Below, piece by piece: positions 47,541 through 60,756 of a stretch of DNA of 64,000 nt. The number at the start of each line of letters is the position of its first letter. The first letter of the stretch is position 1. Source of the stretch: Argentina anserina (taxonomy: Eukaryota; Streptophyta; Magnoliopsida; Rosales; Rosaceae); NCBI RefSeq assembly GCF_933775445.1, contig NC_065875.1, positions 1,674,001-1,738,000 of the forward strand, in the 5' to 3' direction. The notes under the pieces are model-generated. The model saw only the letters and a program-made list of their open reading frames with translations. It had not been told where the DNA came from and ran no database searches. The position numbers and the translations under genes were made by a program.

Positions 47541-48459
47541 ACTAGTTGGAATGGATGAACCCCGTTGCTGAGATTCTGAGGTATGAGGTTCAGGAGCCAC
47601 CACGTGGTCCATGCCAACAACATTGTGGCAGGTTTACTATAATGGGGTGGTGTACATGTAAAAGTGTAAAACCCACACAGAGAGATTCACAAAGTGACAA
47701 CTACAGGGAAGAAGATAACAGAAAAGAGAAGCTTATAAATGGGTATGATAGTTTAGAATAGGGGGAAAATGCAGCAATGCTTGACTTTGGGGTCATGGAC
47801 AAAACAGGGAAGGCTGATTTTTCTGAGTTCCAGTTCTAAAATTAGGAAGATGATTGTTCATTAGCAAATCATTTGAGTGTCGCGCAGCCCCTAAAAGGTG
47901 CATAAAGTACAAATCCATGATGCATACCAATTTGAAGTCATGTTGTCATAACCCCATTTTTCTCCCCATTTCTCCGCACCCGCGCCTTTAGAGGCGAAAA
48001 TTTTCTTCCGATCCGACCTAGCCGACTCCGGCGGTTTCAGGTGACCGGGCCGACCCAAATAGTTTCGTCTCCTCCTTGTGCACCTCTTTGTGGTAGTGGA
48101 TCGTGGAGTAGCATGCCGGTTCCACGCATCGAAGCCTGAAAGTCGACCCAAATACCAATCGGTGACCCGGTTGTGTTCTTCAATTTTTCGGCGATCTCCG
48201 GCGAGTTTACGTTTCACCACCGGTCTCAAACTCCTTGCCTCAACATCGTCAACAACCCCTGCAAAGGTTTTGAGCTAAATCGAAAGGTAAGAACTCAAAT
48301 CAAGAAATTTCAATTCTAGGGTTCATGATTTGGGATTTTTCAGAAATTCCGAAATTGGAGGTTTTAAGCTTTGATTTAGACTTTGTTGTGAACAAGAAAG
48401 TTGTTAGGAATGTCATTTAGATTGTAGTGGTGAAATTTGGTGGCCATTGGAGGCGGCCG

Positions 48460-48700
48460 GTGAACAGTATCGACGCATGAACACTGTTCATGAATAGTAC
48501 TATGAACCGTAGGCATGAACAATACTCTGTAGAACATTAAATGGGAACAGTGTTTAGTAAAAACAGTAATTGTGAACAATGGTTTGGTAAAAACAGTACA
48601 TTGGAACAGTGTTTTAGTAAACCAGTATATTGGAACAGTGTTTAGTAAAACAGTACAACATGAACAGTGTTATGTGAACAATGTTTTATGAACATCATTA
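48460..48700. repeat. degenerate AACAGTGTTTAGTAAAACAGTA array in the solo LTR
   Basis: Units of about 25-30 bp built on GAACAGTG and TAGTAAAACAGTA recur roughly six to eight times with drift. Confidence 0.7.
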
Positions 48701-49458
48701 AGCTGTACTGAAATCGTCACCTGATATTTTACGTATCATTTCTAAGCATTTTATCATGCTATTAGGTGACCGACGAAACGAGTGAGAAAACTACTTTTCA
48801 GTGTCGTGGAAGTTGCACGCTAGAAATAAGGTGAGTAAACCTCACAATGATCATCATGATCGAAGTAATATTATAATTATTGAATTTAGTTGAGTTGTCA
48901 TCATAGTCGTTGCATCACTAGGTTATAAAAATTATTTTAAAAATATGTTTTGGTTTAAATTACGTGAACTTGATCGTCTACGGTTCATGGGTAAGTGAAA
49001 CGCTATTTTAATAAATGATTTTTAAAAGGTTTTAGTGATTATGAACTATGGTGAATGTGAGTAAAAATCTCATAGTAACGAATCTACCTTTACGGAGATT
49101 CATAATTACGCTTAATTAAAAAGAATGAACTATGATATGTATATGATATTGTGGATTGTGTATGTGTATAATTGGTAAAATAAGTACATATATATATGGT
49201 TTGCTATATTATATACTGTCATAATTGCCATTTGTGAATGAGTTCATTATAGCGTTGATATTTATTTATTTGAGCATGTCTCTTGAATTTGTACAATAAC
49301 ATGTGATAGTTGTTTGTACGTGGTTTTAACTTAAATTATGTTAAAACATTTCTATGGTCTGTGGACCTGTCTTCGGACCAGTCTTCGGACGTGTTGGCAT
49401 GTCGGAACTTAGCCTTGGCCGGGCGACAGTCACGGTATAGTTAGAGCTCTAGTCTATC

Positions 49459-50012
49459 TGCCGGGGTACTAACATGAGGGGTAACAGAGGTGTACCAGCA
49501 CTTATGAGTACCCAAATTTTAGATACTGGGTAGCAAGTGGTTGTCCAATGTCGGGTGGCGTACTAACATGAGGGTTAATAGAGGTGTACCAGCGCTCATG
49601 AGTACCCGTATTATAAATGTATTTGGGTAAACAAAGGGGTTGCCCGATTTCTCATGAGCACGCATATTTTCAGATATTATTAGACAACCAGATGGGTCGT
49701 CCAATGGCTCATGAGTACATTTATAATTAAATGTTTTCAGTATTTTCTTCTGTGGGTAACAGATGTGTTACCGGCTTATGAGTACCCATATTTTTGGATA
49801 TTGGGTAGCAAGTGGTTGCCCAATGTCTGGCGGCGTACTACATGAGGGGTAGCAGATGAGTACACGTATTATAAATATATTTGGGTAAACAGAGGGGTTG
49901 CCCGATTTCTCATGAGCATGCATATTTTCAGATATTATTGGACAACCAGATGGGCGGTCCAATGACTCATGAGTACATTTATAATTAAATGTTTTTAGTA
50001 TTTTCTTCTGTG
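49459..50012. repeat. two about 260-275 bp units in the solo LTR
   Basis: Each unit contains GGGTAACAGA, ATGAGTACCC, GGGTAGCAAGTGGTTG, TCTCATGAGCA and AAATGTTTT(C/T)AGTATTTTC in the same order. The short motif CATGAGTAC recurs many times inside both. Confidence 0.8.
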
Positions 50013-50659
50013 TTTATATACGAGTTGTATTATTGATTTACTCATACGAGCTGCAAAGCTTATCGGGTTTGTGTTTACAATCCCAGTGCATCTATTCGAT
50101 GGTGTAGGAGATAGTTATGCATGTGTGGATTAGCAGAATTAGAGGGCTTTCGCTGAAGATTGTCAAAGATTTTCATTCTACTGTTTGTAGTGAGGATTGA
50201 GTGAATTTTACATTTCCATTGGTTGTGTATTATTCGAGTTGATTGAGTCATGATGTGGACTCAGCTTCGATACACTGTTATGATAAGATGATTTCAATAT
50301 AGTTGAGATTGTTTTTGAGTTTTCATGGCTTCGAATTCGAATTTTTATCATTTAAAATTCGGGGTTGTGACATATGTCAATGTCATACGTATGTACGTAT
50401 ACTCTTTTGTCACTTTCTCTCTAAAACTACCATGATTTGGTTTTTAAACCTGCAATCACATTCTTAAGTTTCAAAGATAACTATGGAGGTCGAGTCTCTT
50501 TCAATCATTGATAATATATGATATGGTACTATACTGCTTGCTGATGTACTCGAACTCAATAAATAGACGTGAATTCAATGAAATAAAGTGACAGTACACT
50601 TACTACTCATTGCTCACTAGTTTTATTTTGGATTTGCAGCATTTGCTTTGTTGTTGTTT

Positions 50660-51860
50660 TGCGATAACCATGAGGTGACCGGCCCGTTGGCCTTGGGTTA
50701 AAGCCACTAAAGTATCAGTTTTGGACCCGTAATTTTAAGGGCCCCCAAAATTAATCATATACATATAGTAAAAAAAAACTGGGTCGTGAAAGAAAGAGGC
50801 CACATTCTTCTATCATTTTCAGTTTTCTGACTTTCTCTCTTCCTCTCTTTCTCTAATTCACTCATTTGTAAAAAAAATTATCGTCACAGCTCCAGGACTT
50901 CTTGAAGATTCTCAACACCGCCGGTCCTTCAACCAATCTCTATCCGGTATGTTACTGGTCTCCCATTTCAATTCTTTTCAATTTTGTATATGCTTTTGTT
51001 TGGAGAAAGTAAGAAGAAAGATTGGGAATCTGTGGTGTTTGGTAAAGTTGAAGATGTATATGTGCTTTTCAATACATATCTGAGCTTAGATATTAGATTG
51101 ATAGATTCCATCAGTGTCTGGATTTCTGGCTCATTTGATTTTTTCTGAAGCAATCTTCCGGTGAATGGAAAAGAATTCGTCAATCTTTGATTCATATAGG
51201 ATGTAGAAATGTCTAGAACTCTAAATGATTGAATGCATTGTAAGGAAAACGAATTTACAGGAGATTATTGCGTGCTTGGCTCGATGAAACTTAGTTTTAA
51301 TTGGCTGTTTTGTTTACAGAGTGTAGTTGTTAGTTATGGTACCATTTCCATGTTATTCATATTGCATCTCTTCTTCTATATATCATATTGTACTTTCTCA
51401 CCGTCAAGAAATTTATATTGTATGAGCTTCCTAGTTTTTGGAATGAAAAAACATGGTGGCGAGGTCATGCTCATGATAAAAATTGAACATTATTATCTGT
51501 TTTCTATGATTTTATCAGATTATGACAACAATTTTGTTATATTTTGCAGGATGCTATATGGCTCCAATCAGGAAGTATCCTTCTAGGGCTAAAAAAAAGG
51601 AAAAGAAATTCAGAGGAGGGAGGCGCTAAAGAAGGTTCAAGCAAGAAGGACAATTTTTGAATAAAAGGTACTGATATTTGTAACTTTTATATTTTTGTTT
51701 CAAACATTATAGCATTTTATTATTATTGAAAGTTTTATTGCTATGTTTTGTTGTTTCAAAAAATTTATTGTTTCAATTTTTTTTTGACAAGGGGCCCTAA
51801 TTTTTCTCGTCGCTTCAAGCCCCGGAAATCTCAGGGCCGGCCATGCTGGCCCTATGAAGA
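50660..51860 (+). mobile_element. hAT element remnant (TTF zinc finger type)
   Basis: An open frame of 23 codons (51558-51629) begins MAPIRKYPS and continues with a Lys/Arg run. This is the characteristic N-terminus of TTF-type zinc finger hAT transposases. It follows a TTTTGCAG acceptor. GC-rich ends with GACCGGCCC (left) and CAGGGCCGGCC (right, near 51830) fit this family's termini, but they no longer match well and no 8-bp duplication could be confirmed. The rest of the transposase is missing. Confidence 0.55.
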
Positions 51861-51869
51861 GTTCGTCAG

Positions 51870-53400
51870 AAATGAATAAGATCATCCAATACTAGTTGAT
51901 TAAGTTACGTTAGTGAGATTTTAATTGCGGCATAAACTAGACATGTATATGATAAAGTGCTTGTTCATGTATAGCATTTTTTGTTCTTTTTTGTATGGCA
52001 GTCGCTTTGATGGTGGATGGTACAGATGTATATTGATGGAAGAAATGAGGAGCAGCTAGTGTGCAAATTGGCAATTTGAGCAGATGCTGATCCAAAGATG
52101 TGACTAATAACCTAAAACAGTTGCAGAAACTTAGTTACAATTTTTTTTCCAATTTCACATACATATAATTCCATTTTAATTAATCAATTCTAGGGTTGTC
52201 ACCCACCATTGTAGGGACTGGACTTTGGACCCATGACACCTATTGTGCCTTTATTACACAAGAAGAAAGTGGTCAGTCTCTTTCAAACTTGTCCTCCATC
52301 CATTGAGACAGTACATGAGAGCATTTGTTGCTTGTAGAAGAATAATCAAGAGATAACTGGTTTCTTTCACCACAAAGCTATTGATAGTATTACTGTATGT
52401 CCCTGACAATGACCAGTTTGCTATGCCAAGACATTAAATTTCACTCTGCATTCTGGAACTGTGTTCTCTGTGAGATGTAGGTATAGTTATTATCAGTTCA
52501 AATATGACATCAATGTAAATTATCTAGGTACATTTCCACCAACCATAGAAGGAGGCTCAAAGAACTTTTGAGCCAATTTCATTTACTAAGTTTTACAGGT
52601 AGGTAGATATTGCTGGCAGATGATGCGCTAGCAAATTTGGTTCAAAAGTTTGAGGAAGGTCATATTTGGACTAACTCCATTCCTAATGAGGCTTCTATAG
52701 ATGATTGTAAAGTTTGATTGCCTACTTGCCTAATGAGCTTCCACGTGATTATTCCCACCCTTAAACAGAAAATTTGAAGCCAAATGTTCTAACTAGCCTA
52801 ACAATCCAATCTTACAAACGAAAGGCTTACATGTCTTGTTAGCAGAGAGCAATGTACATAAAAAGTGGTTGTATAATATAAATCTGCAGATTAATTAAAG
52901 ATAAAATGGTTTTTGTAGATAAAATGACCATATCAGACACAAAATCAGAAAAGAAACAAAAATGTTGGCCGTGGAGCATGTCATTTTCTATGTCCACAAG
53001 CAAGTTGCAGGCTGTTACTGATTATATAGTAGCATGGAAGTTCATCCACATGTTTAATTAAAATCTTTAACAAAATTGAAGGATTTGAAGCTTTGATTAA
53101 ATCTTACAAGATGACAATCGAAGCTATCATAAAACAGACTCGCCTTGTTAGCTGTTACAACCATGGTAATTGCAAATTACATAGTAACTTTTTGAAGTGC
53201 CTCCAAAAACTATCCCATTTTTTTAATCAGCCAGACACAAATCTATGATCACCGTGAAGTGAATTATTAGAAAGTGTACAAGGTTTAGATACAGTGATTA
53301 AGTGAAAAAGGTCAGTCTTTTCGGCTCTTACGAGTTTTGAGTACCAGTTCTGCTTTCCCATTTCACAAGCTAAACAAGCCAATACAAACAAACGGAAGAC
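51870..53400. other. intergenic region
   Basis: No gene, RNA or structured repeat recognised between the hAT remnant and the heat shock pseudogene. Confidence 0.5.
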
Positions 53401-53408
53401 TCTAATAA

Positions 53409-53947
53409 TCAACCTTGAGCTCCTTCGGTCTTAGGAATGGTAATGTAGACAACACCATTCTTGAGCTCTGCGTTCACTTTGTTCTTGTCACAGTTATCCG
53501 AAAGCTGAAGGTGCGCCGTAGGATCTGAAGCCTGAGCTAGACCGGCGCATAGTCCTTGCTCTCCCCCTTGCTTTGCTCTCCCTTTAGAACAAACACATCA
53601 TCCTCAACAGACACCTTGATATCATCTCTGCAGAGTCCTGTCTTAGACGTAGTAAGGAGCACGAAAACCTCTTCTACTGATCGGCCTCTGCTTCCGGGGA
53701 GTGTCCTAGTGCCTTCAGAAAGACTGTCCGCTGTGTGCAGCATGTAACGTATGGTCCTCATTGGGGAGATGGGTTCCAACTTGGGTTTGCTAAAAAAACG
53801 GGGAGAGATAAATGGGATTTGAAAATTGAAATTCTCCGGCAAATGTACCATCTTCGTCGTTCCCCTTTCATACAAAACATCATAATTATAGATATATAAG
53901 CGCTGCTCGCCCATTTGAATAGGATATTTTTGAAGGCTTAAAGCCAA
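53409..53947 (-). pseudogene. small heat shock protein (HSP20), organelle-type, broken
   Basis: Small heat shock proteins are ATP-independent chaperones. Here an open frame from ATG 53947 carries an organelle-type pre-domain (MRTIRYMLHTADSLSEGTRT) and the alpha-crystallin segment DDIKVSVEDDVFVLKGEQ. The conserved block that should join these two is missing or scrambled. The frame stops at a TAG near 53537. The C-terminal part (HLQLSDNCDKNKVNAELKNG followed by VVYITIPK) is intact in another frame up to TGA 53409. Deletion, nonsense and shift together make it a pseudogene. It lies 230 bp downstream of the START gene, same strand. Confidence 0.82.
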
Positions 53948-54176
53948 TACAAAATTTTACCCATACAATTCACCATAGTTTTGCAATTGATGTTTTTTTT
54001 TGGATACAAAGGGGTTGAAAAGACCCAAGAACAAACACAAAAACAAACCAAGTAGCAGAGGCTAGCAATTGATGTATCTTTGTGCCAATACGAGTGCAGC
54101 AATAATAGCAGATAGTCTCATACAGAGATTATCTCTATGTTGAAGACTATAATAACTCTTCAAAACAGATAATGAC

Positions 54177-57100
54177 TCATCTCCTTCGGGCAATTCTCTG
54201 GCCTGCTCCCAGTAACAACGATTTTCCTACTACACCTGTATGAAGTCCACAAACCAGAGCCACGGCTCCCCCTATAGCTATCCATTTCCAATCGATGCCA
54301 TTATTAATATTATCATGTTTCTCCATGCTCCATGCTCTACCTTTCTCTTCTTCACCTCCTGGTGATACCTCCAGATAATTTGTGCTTCCTTCCAAAGATA
54401 TCTTTGTGGTGATTGCCGCCATACGGGCACACTGTGATAAACAAGACTCTGAAGATTTCCTTGCATTCTGGTATCCTCTCATGCCGGAGTGTAGTTTTTT
54501 CACAGTGCACCACATTCCATGACGAACGCCCAACTTAGCCACATCCTTGGGGATTCCCATGTCTTCATAGTGGACAAGGGTAACTTCACATGCGGATAAC
54601 TGTCCATCTCCCTTTCGTGACTCTACTGCATTTATTTCAACCAAATCAATTAAATAACCAAAAGACTTTAAACATATACTATTATACATTAGTTCAACAA
54701 AAAGATTGTGAACTTCTTGTTGCAAACTTCAAGTAGTTCACTGCAGTTATTACCAGGCTTGATAATCCAACTAGAGAAATAATGGTCCACGCGTCTAGGC
54801 TTATCACGCTTAGGCAAACTGGGATATGGAACACCCTGCAATGGTGCAAAAAAAAAAAATTAAATGTGGCAACAAAACATACCTACATAGCAAATTTGTT
54901 TCAAATCATACTACAACAATGAATGAATTTTCCACATACAGAAAGAATCAATCAATGCGCATTCAACCAAAAAAAAAAGGCTGCACAAGATGTAGAGTGT
55001 AGTAGACCATACTAAAGAGGGACAACAACAGAAATACTGTATTGCTTTGCCTTTTTTTTCTTCTTTTTTCTTTCAGTTCTCAACTTCCAAATTTAGCTCA
55101 AGAAGTTTCTTATGCTTTGAATAATCAAATGAAAAACATTTTCTTTTTAGTTAAAGTGGGTTCAGTTACTGTCATAATCAACTCAAATTAGTCCAAGACC
55201 TGACAATTATATCCTACATCACTGCACACGATTATTTATCCCCCAAACACTACTTTCTTCCCTATTGTAAAACAGTGGCAAAGTCTGCTATTGAAAACAG
55301 AAAGTGCAAGAAGAGTAGAAGGAAAGGCTACAAACAATGAGATCCCTTTAAAAGTACCTTTGTCACACAGTAGAAAGTTTTTCCAGCCTCCCATATTCTT
55401 CGACCAATTATATATTCTCGGTCACTGCAGAAGAAAGGGAACTGCACAGTGGAGAAAAGTGAGAAACCAGATGCATGTTTTAAATGAAAAGTGAAATAAC
55501 TTAAGCACAGAGTCTGCATACAAGCCAATCTTCCACTGACCTTTTTAATCCAGTGAATAATCATCGTTCCAGTATCTGGGCACTCCTCCAATATTTTACA
55601 ATGTACAAGCATAGGATCCCATTTAGGCCGAAACTCATCATCCCAGAAGAAATCTCTAACCAACTCTGGTGTTGCATCCTCAAAGACAGTTCTACTACAG
55701 TAAACAGTGGGACCTGTCTGTAAGCAAGACTGCTATTAGATCTTAACTTAGAATGTAAGGTACGAACATAACAGTATAAAGCAGTGAAACCAGAATGTTG
55801 ATGAGAGAAGGGGATTGAAGGAGTATGTATAAAAGAAGTTACTGAAAGATAATCATACATGAAAACAAAAGTTGTTAACCGAGGATTGAAAGAAAAAATA
55901 TATATATAAAAAAGAAAAACATGTATGAAGTACGCATTCCCACAACCATTTTACCGATGAATAAAAACCAACTATTCAGCAAAAGAACCATTTTAGTTAA
56001 TGCTCAATAATAATTAACAAAATGAGAAACTCCGATTCAACCTCAGGGTCATAGCGCCACGCTTTATAAGCCATGGTTGGGGTCGTTTTCTCCATCAAAC
56101 TTTGCCATTCCATTTCTCCATCTCTCCCTCCAATTAAATTAACCAGGTGATCCAAATCGGCTCCTGTGACGACATCTTGCACTCTCTGTGCATCTTTATT
56201 GCTTAGGCTGCAAGACAGTAGGAAATCATGAGCAATTAGAGACAAAAATATTTCATGCACAACAGTGCTCTTAGATAACGATGAGAGCAACAGTGTGAAT
56301 TGCAGCATGGCAACATCCATACAACTACAAAATATACAACATCTGTGAAGACAAAACATCTCCCATTCCTATGTAAACTAGTGATCCACTGAACTACGTA
56401 AGCCAATAACAACACGAGTCAACCGATTATTATTTTAAAAACTAAAATGAAGTATTGTTGCACGCCTCACCAATTTATTGAAACATTTCATTAACCATCA
56501 AGCAGAACCGTCCTAGTCTTTGAGTACATTTCACTACCTCAACATTATGGTATCAAGGTTAATGAAAATTCTGTGTATTAATTCCGATTTGTTTAGCCTG
56601 CCCAAGGAGATTGGGTGCCCTCAGTTGGCATACTCCGTGATAACTGAGGTCAGAATGCACACAATGTCTTAAAGAAGCTATGGTAAAGTACCCTCTGGAG
56701 AAGCATGGGATAGACAAGCCAGGATGAAACCAATGCATTTGTCAAGATGCGCTACCACCTGGAATAAGCTACATACCTTCTAGCCAACACTCTTGCAATT
56801 TAACTTTCAACTTCATCCAGGAGGTAACAAAACTGAAATCAAGTATTGCCTAACCACCACCCCCAAACCACCAGTTCCATAATTATAAGATAGTGAAGTA
56901 TCCAATTTATCGACTCCGACGAACTAACAAGTGAAAATGACAATGCAGCAGGAAAAACACTCTGTATCCCAAACCCAATCTCATGGATGACTTATTCCTA
57001 CCATCTCTTACTCGGAGAAAACAAAGTAATCAAACTCTATTATATCACTAATAAGCTTAATAAGTCCTCCATAGTCAGCATTATACAGTTCCTAGTCGAT

Positions 57101-57693
57101 CATAAAACACAATGAATTATATATTGAAACAATTTATATTCTCACTAAAGCCAAACAGCTAACATTCACCATCAAGCCGATTATCACCAAGTGCCAAACA
57201 ATGTAGCTACAAAATCCTAATCTAAATGTTAAAGATTTCAACTTCATACATTTAAATTTGAATCCAAAGCTAAAAATTTATAGCTTATAAAGCTAGCTAG
57301 AGATACTCACTCAGCAATGTCACCACCGCCCTCACCCGAACGGCTCGCCGCCGCTCCGGAACCACCTGCCGCCGCCGGCTTGCTCTTCCCTCTAAAATCA
57401 AACCACATCTTGCGGCAAATGGAGAAAGCGGAGAACGCCGTGAAAGCGAGCCAGAGGCGGCGGGCGCCGAACCCCGGCGGCGCGGTGCAGACGAAACGGA
57501 ACTTGCTCCGGAGGCCGAGAAAGACCAAACCGGTCCACCGCGGCCTCCAGGACCAGCCGATCACGAGGCCGATCATCACCGCCAGCCATATCGGAACTGC
57601 GCAGAGCAAAATGTCGACGAATGTTTCGGTGATCGTTGGGTTGGTGAGGAACTCCACCAGATCGAACACCGCCTCCTCCATTACTTCTCGCAA
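54177..57693 (-). CDS. START-domain lipid-binding membrane protein
   Basis: START domains carry or sense lipids in a deep hydrophobic pocket. Six exons join in phase: 57311-57693, 56042-56207, 55541-55717, 55358-55441, 54754-54835, 54177-54625, encoding 446 residues. An N-terminal membrane segment lies at about residues 28-51 (VDILLCAVPIWLAVMIGLVI). It is followed by a basic aromatic stretch (RPRWTGLVFLGLRSKF). The START core spans about 150-370, with TVFEDATPELVRDFFWDDEF, FPFFCSDREYIIGRRIWEAG and HYFSSWIIKPVESRKGDG. A C-terminal hydrophobic segment (WIAIGGAVALVCG) and an RRR tail end the protein. An alternative start is the second ATG, four codons later (MEEAVFDL), which matches related proteins as I recall them. 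The gene looks intact. Subcellular membrane and ligand are unknown. Confidence 0.92.
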
Positions 57694-60430
57694 TTCGAAA
57701 CCCTAAATTTTCCGAGAAAATCAAAATTCCAAATTCTCCCGAGAAAATGAGAGAGCCAGAGCTACCTAGTAAAACCGATCCAAAAATCGGAGGAGGAAAT
57801 TTTCTAGAGAGAGAAAGCCTGGGAAAAATTTCTAGAGAGAGAAAGACGGTGGTGAGTTATAGGAGGCGGAGAATTTAGGCGGTTAGTTTAGGGAGTACGG
57901 TAATGTGACGTGGCGGTGGCAGGGCCGTTTATTGGGGGTAATGATTAAAATGATTTGAGAAAATCCCACGCTGCGATTTGGCGCGTGGGGGATTTTGAGG
58001 GACAGATGGTGGGGAGTGAGGTTCACGCGCGGAGGAAGAGTGAGGGTGGTGGTTGGGTGTAATTCTAGAGAGGATAAGGTTGATATTTTTTTGGAAAGGA
58101 AAAAGGACGGTTTATTTAGTGTTTGGGAGATATTCTTTTGTCCGATATGAGTGGATTGGGTGTAAACGGGTGCATGAGGCGCCAGTGGACTTCAGCAGTG
58201 AGGTGGTGACGCCTGGCACTGACAGGAACTGTGTACCTGGAATTAAGGCCGTCGGGTATTCATGTCACGTGCGAGTTCAACCGACGAGTAACCGGAATCA
58301 GACCTAAATTAAAGACTTTTCCCGGAGCACCCGTAATGAGCTTGCAATTTCTAGAATAGTTTACACTATGTTAGTAGGTTATGATAGTTAGAGTAAGATC
58401 ACCAATTCACCATTAAATCACCATGTTACTAGTCGTACGTTGTTTCGTTTTGTTTTAGTCAAATTTCTTAAGTTATCAAAAATAAAACGGATTAAGAAAG
58501 TGTTATGTATTAAGAAGTTATGCGGTTTTCATACATGTTTAGTTTTGTTAGACTTGGTAGTGGATTATAGTCTTAAGCAGTTAAGCTTAGCTCTTTTAAG
58601 AGACGATTAGGGTTAGAACCCTAATATATATGGGTGCCTTCTTTCAACTCATTGAGCTAGAAAGATCATCTTGGACGTTCTTGACTAGTCCACTTACATT
58701 ATTTTCACCTGATATAAAGTACGAGCTTTTGAAAGCTTTTCCTTCTAGGATTACACCAAGGCATATAATATAATCAACACTTTCTATCTTATTAGCACAT
58801 AAGTAACATAACATATTTGTGTATATGCACATCCAACTATAGAATTAAAGCATGTTCTTAGCAAGAAAATTTTGATGGTGATGCCTAACAAATTTCGTTC
58901 TTTCACTCTTTCAATATGAACTTTTCAGACCAAATTTAATGTGTTGAACACTTTACAGAAGTTCCAAATGGTCAATCACAAAAAAAAAGTGGTTACGTGA
59001 AAGGATATGAGAAATGACCACTCTTCCATATATGTATAGGAACTCCAATTCAATTCCAATGGCTTTATGGAGCATAGGAACTGATTTATACCCTACCGAT
59101 ATGCATGTCTCTCCTCTTTTGACTCCTTCACGATTATGAACAATTGAACACCGTACCATACCCTAGTCGAATTATTAGGTTTAGTTCTACGGTTCAGCAA
59201 TGTAAGTCGTAACTTCGATGAATCTACAGTCCTCCATCTGCACTAATCTGACAGTGCTGCTGTTGAATCGTATGATATAATTGGCCTTCTTATTTCACTT
59301 GGTTGTGAATACTATTTCGCAGAGTGAATTCCCTTACCAACCAAACATTCTAGTACTTATTAACTTAACTTACCTTATATGCCCTACGTATACAGTAGAG
59401 ATTCAAATGTATATGGTCTTTAAGTCTTGCAGATGAACTGGGAAAGGTTTTTAAAGAACCCACATGGAGAAAGACAATGATGATGAATACATATATTAGC
59501 AATTAGTGTGTAGGGTGTACGCTAAGAATAATTAAGTTGTCCTCAGCAAGACTACAAAAGTTTGAGTGAAGGGTTTTCATCTTCAACAGTAGGATCTTGA
59601 CCCCCACAAGGATTACTAATAAAGGTGATCGAAGAACATATATGGGGCACAAGACTCTCTCCCTTATAGCCCCCCCCCCCCCCCCCCCCCCCTGGTTATG
59701 ATTGCAGTCATAAGGTTGGAAATAAAGGAGTAAATTCAAAGCTCATCTTTGATATCTTCCTATGCTCCCTGGGCTACATCTCATGGAATTCACGTAAAGT
59801 GAGTATTAAAGCTCTCACTTGGCAACGCTTATATTCTTTGTAAACCCCCACAAGCAAAGACAAAATGGCAAAAGTTTCAACCACAGAAAGATGATGATGC
59901 ATTTACAGAATACTTTGTTTTTGCTTGTTCCTTTTCAGTCACATTTTCACACAAACCCCCTCAGAGATCACCGTTTTCCAACGGATTTGGTATACAAACT
60001 AAGAAATTGTTGATAGATATTTTCCAACCAAACCCAGCTGAAGTAGCTAGGTTTTTCTTTCACCAACCAATTTGTCAAAGATCGATTTAGACCGAGCGAA
60101 AGCTCTTCGATCAGTTATGCATGTAGCTAGGATAATCCTTCTATTCTATCCTCATATACTGTATATGTGTTGAATTCTGAACCAAGACCGTACATATAAT
60201 AGAAGATTCAAATATATGTGTAATAATATACATGCACATAGTTCTATAGATAGCTATATATAAAAAGAACAACAACATTGAATCAAGGATCCCAGTTCAT
60301 GCATAACGTACGTGGTAACTGTCTTGTTGCCTGGTATAAGCCCTATCTATTGTAGAAATTCTCATATATATGCAGCAAGAACGACCTCCCGGGTTGCAAC
60401 TTCACAAAAACAAAGATTTTAAATAATAGT
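57694..60430. other. intergenic region (START gene promoter and spacer)
   Basis: CT-rich leader-like DNA with CTCTCTAGAAA repeats lies at 57780-57850, just upstream of the START gene. Beyond that, to 60430, there is no coding sequence. The only striking feature is a C-run, listed separately. Confidence 0.5.
59670..59692. repeat. homopolymer C run (23 bases)
   Basis: Twenty-three consecutive C residues; the length is likely inexact because such runs are hard to sequence. Confidence 0.9.
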
Positions 60431-60630
60431 CGAGCTTAAGTTTATATATATACCTGTGATTTATATATACCTACCCCTTGCTCGATCGGTACAAGTTTCT
60501 TGTTGTCTTTAAAAGGCTCTCTTTTGGCTGCAACTGAATGAGGAAGGTTAAGAAGCAAGAATATACATACATACATACTTGCAATCTGGAAGTGAACAGT
60601 GAGATCGCAGCTGGGTGCTTGAAACCTAGT

Positions 60631-60730
60631 GTTGGGGGGAATGAAGCCTGGTCCGAGATCATTAAGTGGTGATGTTCTTTGCTTGCTCCGGACCACTAAT
60701 GGCCTCGAACCAGCCGGCATTCCCCTCAAC
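60631..60730 (-). ncRNA. MIR166: MIR166 precursor hairpin
   Basis: miR166 guides cleavage of class III HD-ZIP transcription factor mRNAs (REV, PHB, PHV types) and so sets leaf polarity, meristem and vascular patterning. On the minus strand the 3' arm at 60636-60656 is the canonical 21-nt miR166 (starts TCGGACCAGG, ends TTCATTCCCC). The 5' arm at 60703-60723 (GGAATGCCGGCTGG then TTCGAGG) is the star strand. The loop side continues as a second stem (CATTAGTGGT with ACCACTTAATG), and the base closes with GTTG/CAAC. The hairpin is about 100 nt, normal for the family. Open frames of about 60-100 codons over this locus are incidental. Confidence 0.96.
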
Positions 60731-60751
60731 AACTGTTTCCGACTCATTTCG

Positions 60752-60756
<5 letters not shown>

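Larger units (their letters stand above)
47944..50372. mobile_element. solo LTR, about 2.4 kb
   Basis: The segment begins TGTCATAACCCC and ends GGGGTTGTGACA, a typical TG...CA inverted LTR border. ATGT (CATGT left, TATGT right) flanks both sides as a near-perfect target duplication. It carries no coding sequence; antisense open frames near 47.9-48.3 kb are incidental. It probably formed by recombination between the two LTRs of a large element, most likely Ty3/gypsy type (inference). It lies about 400 bp upstream of the presumed zinc-knuckle gene start. Confidence 0.75.

Noticed and set aside
47891..48278. Basic 112-codon antisense ORF and a 66-codon sense ORF
   Set aside because: Both lie in the solo LTR border region and show no family signature.
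57317..57724. Open frames opposite and beside START exon 1
   Set aside because: Shadows of a GC-rich true exon; the chosen frame has the membrane segment and splices in phase to the START domain.
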